Source of the DNA: Auanema rhodensis
Taxonomy: Eukaryota > Nematoda > Chromadorea > Rhabditida > Rhabditidae
NCBI GenBank assembly: GCA_964057225.1
Contig: OZ059897.1
Coordinates: forward strand, 3,410,001-3,474,000
Reading direction: 5' to 3'
DNA length: 64,000 nucleotides
Shown here: positions 10,241-22,055 of the stretch, piece by piece
Position numbering within the stretch: the stretch's first letter is position 1
How the letters are laid out: the number at the start of each line of letters is the position of its first letter
The notes under the pieces: generated by a model
Told to the model about the DNA's origin: nothing
Seen by the model: only the letters and a program-made list of their open reading frames with translations
Database searches by the model: none
Made by a program: the position numbers and the translations under genes

Positions 10241-13118
10241 GTTGCGTTGATCTGTGTTATCAGATTTGAGTTAGCTTAAAAATGCACCGAGATATCAACT
10301 GATATATGTTCACACTTATATCCTCGATTTTCACCCTGAAGAAATGATTTTTTCGTTGAAAAAACATTGTCCATCGTCTTTGCCTTGAAAAAAGGAATCT
10401 AAAAACATCTACTTTTTGTGAAATTATTCAGAAATTTTTCGGGAAAATTTTTGTCAAAATGTTTTTGGAAGCAATGTTGAGTGTACATGGGAACTCAACA
10501 TACACTAATGCATTATTTTTCAAACGATCATAACTTATTTTTGTATAGAGCGTTTCTCAATGTAGTATAGTGCATTCGATGCGGATTTTTAAGCTGCGTC
10601 GATCTGTGTTATCAGATTTGAGTTAACTTAAAAATGCACCGAGATATCAACTGATATAAGTTCACACTTATATCCTCGATTTTCACCCTGAAGAAATGAT
10701 TTTTTCGTTGAAAAACATTGTCCATCGTCTTCGTCATGAAAAAAGGAATCTAAAAACATATACTTTTTGTGAAATTATTCAGAAAATTTTCGGGAAAATT
10801 TTTGTCAAAATGTTTTTGGAAGCAATGTTGAGTGTACATGGGAACTCAACATACACTAATGCATTATTTTTCAAACGATCATAACTAATTTTTGTAAATA
10901 GCGTTTCTCAAGGTAGTATAGTGCATTCGATGCGGATTTTTAAGCTGCGTCGATCTGTGTTATCAGATTTGAGCTAGCTTAAAAATGCACCGAGATATCA
11001 ACTGATATATGTTCACACTTATATCCTTGATTTTCACCCTGAAGAAATGATTTTTTGGTTGAAAAACATTGTCCATCGTCTTCGTCTTGAAAAAAGGAAT
11101 CTAAAAACATCTACTTTTTGTGAAATTATTTAGAAATTTTTCGGGAAAATTTTTGTCAAAATGTTTTTGGAAGCAATGTTGAGTGTACATGGGAACTCAA
11201 CATACACTAATGCATTATTTTTCAAACGATCATAACTAATTTTTGTATAAAGCGTTTCTTAATGTAGTATAGTGCATTCGATGCGGATTTTTAAGCTGCG
11301 TCGATCTGTGTTATCAGATTTGAGTTAGCTTAAAAATGCACCGAGATATCAACAGATATATGTTCACACTTATATCCTCGATTTTCACCCTGAAGAAATG
11401 ATTTTTTCGTTGAAGAAACATTGTCCATCGTCTTTGCCTTGAAAAAAGGAATCTAAAAACATCTACTTTTTGTGAAATTATTTAGAAATTTTTCGGGAAA
11501 ATTTTTGTCAAAATGTTTTTGGAAGCAATGTTGAGTGTACATGGGAACTCAACATACACTAATGCATTATTTTTCAAACGATCATAACTAATTTTTGTAT
11601 AAAGCGTTTCTTAATGTAGTATAGTGCATTCGATGCGGATTTTTAAGCTGCGTCGATCTGTGTTATCAGATTTGAGTTAGCTTAAAAATGCACCGAGATA
11701 TCAACAGATATATGTTCACACTTATATCCTCGATTTTCACCCTGAAGAAATGATTTTTTCGTTGAAGAAACATTGTCCATCGTCTTTGCCTTGAAAAAAG
11801 GAATCTGAAAACATCTACTTTTTGTGAAATTATTTAGAAATTTTTCGGGAAAATTTTTGTCAAAATGTTTTTGGAAGCAATGTTGAGTGTACATGGGAAC
11901 TCAGCATACACTAATGCATTATTTTTCAAACGATAATAACTAATTTTTGTATAGAGCGTTTCTTAATGTAGTAAAGTGCATTCGATGCGGATTTTTAAGT
12001 GGCGTTGATCTTTGTTATCAGATTTGAGTTAGCTTAAAAATGCACCGAGATATCAACTGATATATGTTCACACTTATATCCTCGATTTTCACCCTGAAGA
12101 AATGATTTTTTCGTTGAATAACATTGTCCATCATCTTCGTCTTGAAAAAAGGAATCTAAAAACATCTACTTTTTGTGAAATTATTTAGAAATTTTTCGGG
12201 AAAATTTTTGTCAAAATGTTTTTGGAAGCAATGTTGAGTGTACATGGGAACTCAACATACACTAATGCATTATTTTTCAAACGATCATAACTAATTTTTG
12301 TAAATAGCGTTTCTCGATGTAGTATAGTGCATTCGATGCGGATTTTTAAGCTGCGTTGATCTGTGTTATCAGATTTGAGTTAACTTAAAAATGCACCGAG
12401 ATATCAACTGATATAGGTTCACACGTATATCCTCGATTTTCACCCTGAAGAAATGATTTTTTCGTTGAAAAACATTGTCCATCGTCTTCGTCATGAAAAA
12501 AGGAATCTAAAAACATCTACTTTTTGTGAAATTATTCAGAAAATTTTCGGGAAAATTTTTGTCAAAATGTTTTTGGAAGCAATGTTGAGTGTACATGGGA
12601 ACTCAACATACACTAATGCATTATTTTTCAAACGATCATAACTTATTTTTGTTTAGAGCGTTTCTCAATGTAGTATAGTGCATTCGATGCGGATTTTTAA
12701 GCTGCGTTGATCTGTGGTATCAGATTTGAGTTAGCTTAAAAATGCACCGAGATATCAACTGATATATGTTCACACTTATATCCTCGATTTTCACCCTGAA
12801 GAAATGATTTTTTCGTTGAAAAAACATTGTCCATCGTCTTTGCCTTGAAAAAAGGAATCTAAAAACATCTACTTTTTGTGAATTTATTCAGAAATTTTTC
12901 GGGAAAATTTTTGTCAAAATGTTTTTGGAAGCAATGTTGAGTGTACATGGGAACTCAGCATACACTAATGCATTATTTTTCAAACGATCATAACTTATTT
13001 TTGTATAGAGCTTTTCTTAATGTAGTATAGTGCATTCGATGCGGATTTTTAAGCTGCGTCGATCTGTGTTATCCGATTTGAGCTAGCTTAAAAATGCACC
13101 GAGATATCAACTGATATA
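7633..13118. repeat. 16-unit duplication, copy A (offset 5,534 bp)
   Basis: This segment matches 13167-18652 position for position at an offset of 5,534 bp. Units start at 7568, 7919, 8222, 8574, 8885, 9237, 9588, 9939, 10290, 10642, 10993, 11344, 11696, 12048, 12399 and 12750. It contains most of the second copy of the 2,020-bp repeat, so the 2,020-bp duplication is older. Left limit: mismatch at 7632 against 13166. Right limit: mismatch at 13119 against 18653. Confidence 0.88.
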
Positions 13119-13166
13119 GGTTCACACGTATATCCTCGATTTTCACCCTGAAGAAATGATTTTTTC

Positions 13167-16100
13167 GTTGAAAAACATTGTCCATCGTCTTCGTCATGAA
13201 AAAAGGAATCTAAAAACATCTACTTTTTGTGAAATTATTCAGAAAATTTTCGGGAAAATTTTTGTCAAAATGTTTTTGGAAGCAATGTTGAGTGTACATG
13301 GGAACTCAACATACACTAATGCATTATTTTTCAAACGATCATAACTTATTTTTGTATAGAGCGTTTCTCAATGTAGTATAGTGCATTCGATGCGGATTTT
13401 TAAGCTGCGTCGATCTGTGTTATCCGATTTGAGCTAGCTTGAAAATGTACCGAGATATCAACTGATATATGTTCACACTTATATCCTCGATTTTCACCCT
13501 GAAGAATTTATTTTTTCGTTGAATAACATTGTCCATCGTCTTCGCCTTGAAAGAAGGAATCTAAAAACATCTACTTTTTGTGAAATTATTTAGAAATTTT
13601 TCGGGAAAATTTTTGTCAAAATGTTTTTGGAAGCAATGTTGAGTGTACATGGGAACTCAGCATACACTAATGCATTATTTTTCAAACGATAATAACTAAT
13701 TTTTGTATAGAGCGTTTCTTAATGTAGTAAAGTGCATTCGATGCGGATTTTTAAGAGATATCAACTGATATATGTTCACACTTATATCCTCGATTTTCAC
13801 CCTGAAGAAATGATTTTTTCGTTGAAGAAACATTGTCCATCGTCTTTGCCTTGAAAAAAGGAATCTAAAAACATCTACTTTTTGTGAAATTATTTAGAAA
13901 TTTTTCGGGAAAATTTTTGTCAAAATGTTTTTGGAAGCAATGTTGAGTGTACATGGGAACTCAACATACACTAATGCATTATTTTTCAAACGATCATAAC
14001 TTATTTTTGTATAGAGCGTTTCTCAATGTAGTATAGTGCATTCGATGCGGATTTTTAAGCTGCGTCGATCTGTGTTATCCGATTTGAGCTAGCTTGAAAA
14101 TGTACCGAGATATCAACTGATATATGTTCACACTTATATCCTCGATTTTTCGATTTTCACCCTGAAGAATTTATTTTTTCGATGAATAACATTGTCCATC
14201 GTCTTCGCCTTGAAAGAAGGAATCTAAAAACATCTACTTTTTGTGAAATTATTTAGAAATTTTTCGGGAAAATTTTTGTCAAAATGTTTTTGGAAGCAAT
14301 GTTGAGTGTACATGGGAACTCAGCATACACTAATGCATTATTTTTCAAACGATAATAACTAATTTTTGTATAGAGCGTTTCTTAATGTAGTAAAGTGCAT
14401 TCGATGCGGATTTTTAAGAGATATCAACTGATATATGTTCACACTTATATCCTCGATTTTCACCCTGAAGAAATGATTTTTTCGATGAAAAAACATTGTC
14501 CATCGTCTTTGCCTTGAAAAAAGGAATCTAAAAACATCTACTTTTTGTGAAATTATTCAGAAATTTTTCGGGAAAATTTTTGTCAAAATGTTTTTGGAAG
14601 CAATGTTGAGTGTACATGGGAACTCAACATACACTAATGCATTATTTTTCAAACGATCATAACTTATTTTTGTATAGAGCGTTTCTCAATGTAGCAAAGT
14701 GCATTCGATGCGGTTTTTTAAGCTGCGTCGATCTGTGTTATCCGATTTGAGCTAGCTTGAAAATGTACCGAGATATCAACTGATATATGTTCACACTTAT
14801 ATCCTCGATTTTCACCCTGAAGAATTTATTTTTTCGTTGAATAACATTGTCCATCGTCTTCTCCTTGAAAGAAGGAATCTAAAAACATCTACTTTTTGTG
14901 AAATTATTTAGAAATTTTTCGGGAAAATTTTTGTCAAAATGTTTTTGGAAGCAATGTTGAGTGTACATGGGAACTCAGCATACACTAATGCATTATTTTT
15001 CAAACGATAATAACTAATTTTTGTATAGAGCGTTCCTTAATGTAGTAAAGTGCATTCGATGCGGATTTTTAAGTTGCGTTGATCTTTGTTATCAGATTTG
15101 AGTTAGCTTAAAAATGCACCGAGATATCAACTGATATATGTTCACACTTGTATCCTCGATTTTCACCCTGAAGAAATGATTTTTTTGTTGAAAAACATTG
15201 TCCATCGTCTTCGTCATGAAAAAAGGAATCTAAAAACATCTACTTTTTGTGAAATTATTCAGAAAATTTTCGGGAAAATTTTTGTCAAAATGTTTTTGGA
15301 AGCAATGTTGAGTGTACATGGGAACTCAACATACACTAATGCATTATTTTTCAAACGATCATAACTTATTTTTGTATAGAGCGTTTCTCAATGTAGTATA
15401 GTGCATTCGATGCGGATTTTTAAGCTGCGTCGATCTGTGTTATCCGATTTGAGCTAGCTTGAAAATGTACCGAGATATCAACTGATATATGTTCACACTT
15501 ATATCCTCGATTTTCACCCTGAAGAATTTATTTTTTCGTTGAATAACATTGTCCATCGTCTTCGCCTTGAAAGAAGGAATCTAAAAACATCTACTTTTTG
15601 TGAAATTATTTATAAATTTTTCGGGAAAATTTTTGTCAAAATGTTTTTGGAAGCAATGTTGAGTGTACATGGGAACTCAGCATACACTAATGCATTATTT
15701 TTCAAACGATAATAACTAATTTTTGTATAGAGCGTTTCTTAATGTAGTAAAGTGCATTCGATGCGGATTTTTAAGTTGCGTTGATCTGTGTTATCAGATT
15801 TGAGTTAGCTTAAAAATGCACCGAGATATCAACTGATATATGTTCACACTTATATCCTCGATTTTCACCCTGAAGAAATGATTTTTTCGTTGAAAAAACA
15901 TTGTCCATCGTCTTTGCCTTGAAAAAAGGAATCTAAAAACATCTACTTTTTGTGAAATTATTCAGAAATTTTTCGGGAAAATTTTTGTCAAAATGTTTTT
16001 GGAAGCAATGTTGAGTGTACATGGGAACTCAACATACACTAATGCATTATTTTTCAAACGATCATAACTTATTTTTGTATAGAGCGTTTCTCAATGTAGT

Positions 16101-18652
16101 ATAGTGCATTCGATGCGGATTTTTAAGCTGCGTCGATCTGTGTTATCAGATTTGAGTTAACTTAAAAATGCACCGAGATATCAACTGATATAAGTTCACA
16201 CTTATATCCTCGATTTTCACCCTGAAGAAATGATTTTTTCGTTGAAAAACATTGTCCATCGTCTTCGTCATGAAAAAAGGAATCTAAAAACATATACTTT
16301 TTGTGAAATTATTCAGAAAATTTTCGGGAAAATTTTTGTCAAAATGTTTTTGGAAGCAATGTTGAGTGTACATGGGAACTCAACATACACTAATGCATTA
16401 TTTTTCAAACGATCATAACTAATTTTTGTAAATAGCGTTTCTCAAGGTAGTATAGTGCATTCGATGCGGATTTTTAAGCTGCGTCGATCTGTGTTATCAG
16501 ATTTGAGCTAGCTTAAAAATGCACCGAGATATCAACTGATATATGTTCACACTTATATCCTTGATTTTCACCCTGAAGAAATGATTTTTTGGTTGAAAAA
16601 CATTGTCCATCGTCTTCGTCATGAAAAAAGGAATCTAAAAACATATACTTTTTGTGAAATTATTCAGAAAATTTTCGGGAAAATTTTTGTCAAAATGTTT
16701 TTGGAAGCAATGTTGAGTGTACATGGGAACTCAACATACACTAATGCATTATTTTTCAAACGATCATAACTAATTTTTGTATAAAGCGTTTCTTAATGTA
16801 GTATAGTGCATTCGATGCGGATTTTTAAGCTGCGTCGATCTGTGTTATCAGATTTGAGTTAGCTTAAAAATGCACCGAGATATCAACAGATATATGTTCA
16901 CACTTATATCCTCGATTTTCACCCTGAAGAAATGATTTTTTCGTTGAAGAAACATTGTCCATCGTCTTTGCCTTGAAAAAAGGAATCTAAAAACATCTAC
17001 TTTTTGTGAAATTATTTAGAAATTTTTCGGGAAAATTTTTGTCAAAATGTTTTTGGAAGCAATGTTGAGTGTACATGGGAACTCAACATACACTAATGCA
17101 TTATTTTTCAAACGATCATAACTAATTTTTGTATAAAGCGTTTCTTAATGTAGTATAGTGCATTCGATGCGGATTTTTAAGCTGCGTCGATCTGTGTTAT
17201 CAGATTTGAGTTAGCTTAAAAATGCACCGAGATATCAACAGATATATGTTCACACTTATATCCTCGATTTTCACCCTGAAGAAATGATTTTTTCGTTGAA
17301 GAAACATTGTCCATCGTCTTTGCCTTGAAAAAAGGAATCTGAAAACATCTACTTTTTGTGAAATTATTTAGAAATTTTTCGGGAAAATTTTTGTCAAAAT
17401 GTTTTTGGAAGCAATGTTGAGTGTACATGGGAACTCAGCATACACTAATGCATTATTTTTCAAACGATAATAACTAATTTTTGTATAGAGCGTTTCTTAA
17501 TGTAGTAAAGTGCATTCGATGCGGATTTTTAAGTGGCGTTGATCTTTGTTATCAGATTTGAGTTAGCTTAAAAATGCACCGAGATATCAACTGATATATG
17601 TTCACACTTATATCCTCGATTTTCACCCTGAAGAAATGATTTTTTCGTTGAATAACATTGTCCATCATCTTCGTCTTGAAAAAAGGAATCTAAAAACATC
17701 TACTTTTTGTGAAATTATTTAGAAATTTTTCGGGAAAATTTTTGTCAAAATGTTTTTGGAAGCAATGTTGAGTGTACATGGGAACTCAACATACACTAAT
17801 GCATTATTTTTCAAACGATCATAACTAATTTTTGTAAATAGCGTTTCTCGATGTAGTATAGTGCATTCGATGCGGATTTTTAAGCTGCGTTGATCTGTGT
17901 TATCAGATTTGAGTTAACTTAAAAATGCACCGAGATATCAACTGATATAGGTTCACACGTATATCCTCGATTTTCACCCTGAAGAAATGATTTTTTCGTT
18001 GAAAAACATTGTCCATCGTCTTCGTCATGAAAAAAGGAATCTGAAAACATCTACTTTTTGTGAAATTATTCAGAAAATTTTCGGGAAAATTTTTGTCAAA
18101 ATGTTTTTGGAAGCAATGTTGAGTGTACATGGGAACTCAACATACACTAATGCATTATTTTTCAAACGATCATAACTTATTTTTGTTTAGAGCGTTTCTC
18201 AATGTAGTATAGTGCATTCGATGCGGATTTTTAAGCTGCGTTGATCTGTGGTATCAGATTTGAGTTAGCTTAAAAATGCACCGAGATATCAACTGATATA
18301 TGTTCACACTTATATCCTCGATTTTCACCCTGAAGAAATGATTTTTTCGTTGAAAAAACATTGTCCATCGTCTTTGCCTTGAAAAAAGGAATCTAAAAAC
18401 ATCTACTTTTTGTGAATTCATTCAGAAATTTTTCGGGAAAATTTTTGTCAAAATGTTTTTGGAAGCAATGTTGAGTGTACATGGGAACTCAGCATACACT
18501 AATGCATTATTTTTCAAACGATCATAACTTATTTTTGTATAGAGCTTTTCTCAATGTAGTATAGTGCATTCGATGCGGATTTTTAAGCTGCGTCGATCTG
18601 TGTTATCCGATTTGAGCTAGCTTAAAAATGCACCGAGATATCAACTGATATA
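13167..18652. repeat. 16-unit duplication, copy B
   Basis: Differences from copy A that I could find: 15613 (T, copy A G), four changes within 16621-16671, 18043 (G, copy A A), 18419 (C, copy A T) and 18552 (C, copy A T). That is about eight in 5.5 kb, so the duplication is very recent compared with unit-to-unit divergence. Four of the eight lie in one 51-bp patch, annotated separately. Confidence 0.88.
16621..16671. repeat. Short conversion-like tract in copy B
   Basis: The W unit at 16527 should equal the unit at 10993. It does before and after this patch, but at 16621 (A for T), 16645 (A for C), 16665 (C for T) and 16671 (A for T) it carries the bases of its left neighbour, the unit at 16176. 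The four changes fall within 51 bp, bounded by W-type TTTTTTGGTTG on the left and GTATAAAGCG on the right. This is what a short gene-conversion tract from the adjacent unit would leave. A side effect is an open 62-codon frame at 16581. Confidence 0.85.
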
Positions 18653-21600
18653 TGTTCACACTTATATCCTCGATTTTCACCCTGAAGAAATGATTTTTTG
18701 GTTGAAAAATATTGTCCATCGTCTTCGTCTTGAAAAAAGGAATCTAAAAACATCTACTTTTCGTGAAATTATCTAGAAATTTTTCAGGAAAATTTTTGTC
18801 AAAATGTTTTTGGAAGCAATGTTGAGTGTACATGGGAACTCAACATACACTAATGCATTATTTTTCAAACGATCATAACTAATTTTTGTATAAAGCGTTT
18901 CTTAATGTAGTATAGTGCATTCGATGCGGATTTTTAAGCTGCGTCGATCTGTGTTATCAGATTTGAGTTAGCTTAAAAATGCACCGAGATATCAACTGAT
19001 ATATGTTCACACTTATATCCTCGATTTTCACCCTGAAGAAATGATTTTTTCGTTGAAAAAACATTGTCCATCGTCTTTGCCTTAAAAAAAGGAATCTAAA
19101 AACATCTACTTTTTGTGAAATTATTTAGAAATTTTTCGGGAAAATTTTTGTCAAAATGTTTTTGGAAGCAATGTTGAGTGTACATGGGAACTCAACATAC
19201 ACTAATGCATTATTTTTCAAACGATCTAAACTAATTTTTGTATAAAGCGTTTCTTAATGTAGTATAGTGCATTCGATGCGGATTTTTAAGCTGCGTCGAT
19301 CTGTGTTATCAGATTTGAGTTAGCTTAAAAATGCACCGAGATATCAACTGATATATGTTCACACTTATATCCTCGATTTTCACCCTGAAGAAATGATTTT
19401 TTCGTTGAAAAAACATTGTCCATCGTCTTTGCCTTAAAAAAAGGAATCTAAAAACATCTACTTTTTGTGAAATTATTTAGAAATTTTTCGGGAAAATTTT
19501 TGTCAAAATGTTTTTGGAAGCAATGTTGAGTGTACATGGGAACTCAACATACACTAATGCATTATTTTTCAAACGATCATAACTTATTTTTGTATAGAGC
19601 GTTTCTCAATGTAGTATAGTGCATTCGATGCGGATTTTTAAGCTGCGTCGATCTGTGTTATCCGATTTGAGCTAGCTTGAAAATGTACCGAGATATCAAC
19701 TGATATATGTTCACACTTATATCCTCGATTTTCACCCTGAAGAATTTATTTTTTCGTTGAATAACATTGTCCATCGTCTTCTCCTTGAAAGAAGGAATCT
19801 AAAAACATCTACTTTTTGTGAAATTATTTAGAAATTTTTCGGGAAAATTTTTGTCAAAATGTTTTTGGAAGCAATGTTGAGTGTACATGGGAACTCAGCA
19901 TACACTAATGCATTATTTTTCAAACGATAATAACTAATTTTTGTATAGAGCGTTTCTTAATGTAGTAAAGTGCATTCGATGCGGATTTTTAAGAGATATC
20001 AACTGATATATGTTCACACTTATATCTTCGATTTTCACCCTGAAGAAATGATTTTTTCGTTGAAAAAACATTGTCCATCGTCTTTGCCTTGAAAAAAGGA
20101 ATCTAAAAACATCTACTTTTTGTGAAATTATTCAGAAATTTTTCGGGAAAATTTTTGTCAAAATGTTTTTGGAAGCAATGTTGAGTGTACATGGGAACTC
20201 AACATACACTAATGCATTATTTTTCAAACGATCATAACTTATTTTTGTATAGAGCGTTTCTCAATGTAGTAAAGTGCATTCGATGCGGATTTTTAAGCTG
20301 CGTCGATCTGTGTTATCCGATTTGAGCTAGCTTGAAAATGTACCGAGATATCAACTGATATATGTTCACACTTATATCCTCGATTTTCACCCTGAAGAAT
20401 TTATTTTTTCGTTGAATAACATTGTCCATCGTCTTCTCCTTGAAAGAAGGAATCTAAAAACATCTACTTTTTGTGAAATTATTTAGAAATTTTTCGGGAA
20501 AATTTTTGTCAAAATGTTTTTGGAAGCAATGTTGAGTGTACATGGGAACTCAGCATACACTAATGCATTATTTTTCAAACGATAATAACTAATTTTTGTA
20601 TAGAGCGTTTCTTAATGTAGTAAAGTGCATTCGATGCGGATTTTTAAGTTGCGTTGATCTTTGTTATCAGATTTGAGTTAGCTTAAAAATGCACCGAGAT
20701 ATCAACTGATATATGTTCACACTTATATCCTTGATTTTCACCCTGAAGAAATGATTTTTTGGTTGAAAAACATTGTCCATCGTCTTCGTCTTGAAAAAAG
20801 GAATCTAAAAACATCTACTTTTTGTGAAATTATTTAGAAATTTTTCGGGAAAATTTTTGTCAAAATGTTTTTGGAAGCAATGTTGAGTGTACATGGGAAC
20901 TCAACATACACTAATGCATTATTTTTCAAACGATCATAACTAATTTTTGTATAAAGCGTTTCTTAATGTAGTATAGTGCATTCGATGCGGATTTTTAAGC
21001 TGCGTCGATCTGTGTTATCAGATTTGAGTTAGCTTAAAAATGCACCGAGATATCAACAGATATATGTTCACACTTATATCCTCGATTTTCACCCTGAAGA
21101 AATGATTTTTTCGTTGAAGAAACATTGTCCATCGTCTTTGCCTTGAAAAAAGGAATCTAAAAACATCTACTTTTTGTGAAATTATTTAGAAATTTTTTGG
21201 GAAAATTTTTGTCAAAATGTTTTTGGAAGCAATGTTGAGTGTACATGGGAACTCAACATACACTAATGCATTATTTTTCAAACGATAATAACTAATTTTT
21301 GTATAGAGCGTTTCTTAATGTAGTAAAGTGCATTCGATGCGGATTTTTAAGAGATATCAACTGATATATGTTCACACTTATATCCTCGATTTTCACCCTG
21401 AAGAAATGATTTTTTCGTTGAAAAAACATTGTCCATCGTCTTTGCCTTGAAAAAAGGAATCTAAAAACATCTACTTTTTGTGAAATTATTTAGAAATTTT
21501 TCGGGAAAATTTTTGTCAAAATGTTTTTGGAAGCAATGTTGAGTGTACATGGGAACTCAACATACACTAATGCATTATTTTTCAAACGATCATAACTAAT

Positions 21601-22055
21601 TTTTGTATAAAGCGTTTCTTAATGTAGTATAGTGCATTCGATGCGGATTTTTAAGCTGCGTCGATCTGTGTTATCAGATTTGAGTTAGCTTAAAAATGCA
21701 CCGAGATATCAACAGATATATGTTCACACTTATATCCTCGATTTTCACCCTGAAGAAATGATTTTTTCGTTGAAGAAACATTGTCCATCGTCTTTGCCTT
21801 GAAAAAAGGAATCTAAAAACATCTACTTTTTGTGAAATTATTTAGAAATTTTTCGGGAAAATTTTTGTCAAAATGTTTTTGGAAGCAATGTTGAGTGTAC
21901 ATGGGAACTCAGCATACACTAATGCATTATTTTTCAAACGATAATAACTAATTTTTGTATAGAGCGTTTCTTAATGTAGTAAAGTGCATTCGATGCGGAT
22001 TTTTAAGTGGCGTTGATCTTTGTTATCAGATTTGAGTTAGCTTAAAAATGCACCG
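18653..22055. repeat. Mixed-subtype stretch
   Basis: Unit starts are 18636 (W-like with TTTTCAGG), 18987 and 19339 (adjacent K units with CCTTAAAAAAAGG), 19691 (T, deleted tail), 19994 (S), 20346 (T), 20697 (W), 21048 (N, deleted tail, 304 bp), 21352 (S) and 21704 (N head, GTGGCG tail). The unit at 21048 is unusual: the deletion tail sits on an N head with CAACAT instead of a T body, so the deletion has been moved onto another subtype by exchange. Confidence 0.75.

Noticed and set aside
11682-11894. 70-75-codon - strand frames (also 17216-17428 and 17903-18130)
   Set aside because: They are open only because single changes such as CTGAAAAC removed a stop codon in these units (11816 region, its copy, and 18043). 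They overlap the satellite core on the opposite strand and have no recognisable domain.
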